DNA of 7,684 nt, from assembly GCA_002336845.1 (NCBI GenBank), contig DDEX01000058.1, positions 6,608 through 14,291 of the forward strand. The letters run 5' to 3'. Positions 7,376 through 7,684 of the stretch are shown piece by piece. Made by a program: the position numbers and the translations under genes. The notes under the pieces were generated by a model that had not been told where the DNA came from, did not search any database, and worked only from the letters and a program-made list of their open reading frames with translations. Each line of letters starts with the position of its first letter. Within the stretch, counting starts at the first letter, position 1. Origin of the DNA: Rhodobacteraceae bacterium UBA1943 (GTDB taxonomy: Bacteria > Pseudomonadota > Alphaproteobacteria > Rhodobacterales > Rhodobacteraceae).

Positions 7376-7404
7376 TTGACACCCCCGAACGGCCCGGCTA
7401 AATC
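7376..7404 (+). promoter_or_regulatory. tRNA-Leu promoter with perfect -35
   Basis: TTGACA (7376-7381, perfect -35) is followed after 17 nt by TAAATC (7399-7404, weak -10). The expected start is near 7411, about 11 nt before the mature tRNA. The stretch 7404-7411 is entirely G/C, the kind of GC-rich discriminator linked to stringent (ppGpp) control of stable RNA promoters; that regulation is inference. Confidence 0.72.
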
Positions 7405-7421
7405 CCGCCGCACTGAAGCGT

Positions 7422-7506
7422 GCCCAGATGGCGGAATTGGTAGACGCACTGGTTTCAGGTACCAGCGCCGCAAGGCGTGGAGGTTCGAGTCCTCTTCTGG
7501 GCACCA
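7422..7506 (+). tRNA. tRNA-Leu, anticodon CAG
   Basis: An 85-nt class II tRNA with encoded CCA. Acceptor arms GCCCAGA (7422-7428) and TCTGGGC (7496-7502) pair fully, followed by discriminator A and CCA at 7504-7506. The anticodon stem CTGGT/ACCAG encloses the loop TTCAGGT, with anticodon CAG at 7456-7458 reading CUG, a main Leu codon in GC-rich genomes. The long variable arm CGCC-GCAA-GGCG and the T-arm GGAGG-TTCGAGT-CCTCT fit leucine tRNAs. It is divergent from the NDUFA9-like gene. Confidence 0.97.
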
Positions 7507-7684
7507 GATCCTGTGGTGACAACGGATTGATCTGATTACCGGCAGTACTGACACCGGCCTGTACCCGCTGATGGGTCTGGAATAAATTCCCGTTAAAAGG
7601 CTGAAGCACCTGTCCGGACACCGATGCTTTTTTATTAACCACCAGCATCCGCTTTGTAAAAACAAGCCGGGACGTATCATCATT
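7507..7684. other. Non-coding stretch after tRNA-Leu, no gene seen
   Basis: Apart from the possible terminator, I see no gene here. Counted by hand, G+C is about 49%, clearly below the neighbouring genes. It contains an 8-bp palindrome CAGTACTG at 7543-7550 and two direct ACCGGC words (7538, 7553). The open frame on the minus strand is the spurious extension described under the NDUFA9-like gene. What follows lies outside the window. Confidence 0.5.
7604..7633 (+). terminator. Possible intrinsic terminator behind tRNA-Leu
   Basis: AAGCA (7604-7608) can pair with TGCTT (7625-7629), with an inner TGT-CCGG-ACA palindrome (7611-7620) and an uninterrupted run of six T from 7628. It lies about 100 nt past the tRNA, further than usual, and the outer stem is short with unpaired bases between the helices, so the call is moderate. 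Confidence 0.4.

Noticed and set aside
7264..7683. Upstream extension of the NDUFA9-like gene to a Met at 7683
   Set aside because: The extra residues include the translated antisense of tRNA-Leu (PEEDSNLHALRRWYLKP), a well-known false ORF pattern. The ATG at 7263 has a good ribosome site and starts right at the Rossmann fold.

Overview
The window looks like ordinary chromosome from an alphaproteobacterium, most likely Rhodobacterales. The reasons are the GC-rich coding sequence with long codon-aligned antisense frames, the protein sequences, and the neighbour set: an NDUFA9-type SDR protein next to uppP, a glutamate synthase locus split by an exported unknown protein, and a tRNA-Leu(CAG). 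The order call is inference from sequence feel, not from a search.

All five protein genes are on the minus strand, so transcription runs from high to low coordinates. Reading that way: an intergenic region with a tRNA-Leu(CAG) gene on the plus strand (7422-7506) and its own strong promoter; an NDUFA9-like NAD(P)-binding protein (7263-6277); uppP, undecaprenyl-diphosphatase, starting at a GTG only 4 nt after the previous stop (6272-5472); a 158-bp AT-richer gap with repeated ACCTAT/ATAGGT words; gltD, the glutamate synthase small subunit (5313-3877); an exported protein of unknown function (3818-3084); and gltB, the glutamate synthase large subunit (from 3080), which runs off the left edge after 1026 codons.

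The locus falls into two likely transcription units. The first, NDUFA9-like plus uppP, couples a respiratory or quinone-type SDR protein to lipid-carrier recycling for cell-wall synthesis. The second, gltD-orf-gltB, makes NADPH-dependent GOGAT, which with glutamine synthetase assimilates ammonium. GltD passes NADPH electrons through FAD and Fe-S clusters to GltB, which hydrolyses glutamine and aminates 2-oxoglutarate. The secreted protein between the two subunits is the least explained item in the window.

No mobile element, CRISPR array, prophage gene or defence system was seen. The most interesting leads are modest: the exported protein inside the GOGAT operon, the repeated hexamers in front of gltD, a palindrome at the putative start of the NDUFA9-uppP transcript, and the short lower-GC stretch behind the tRNA.
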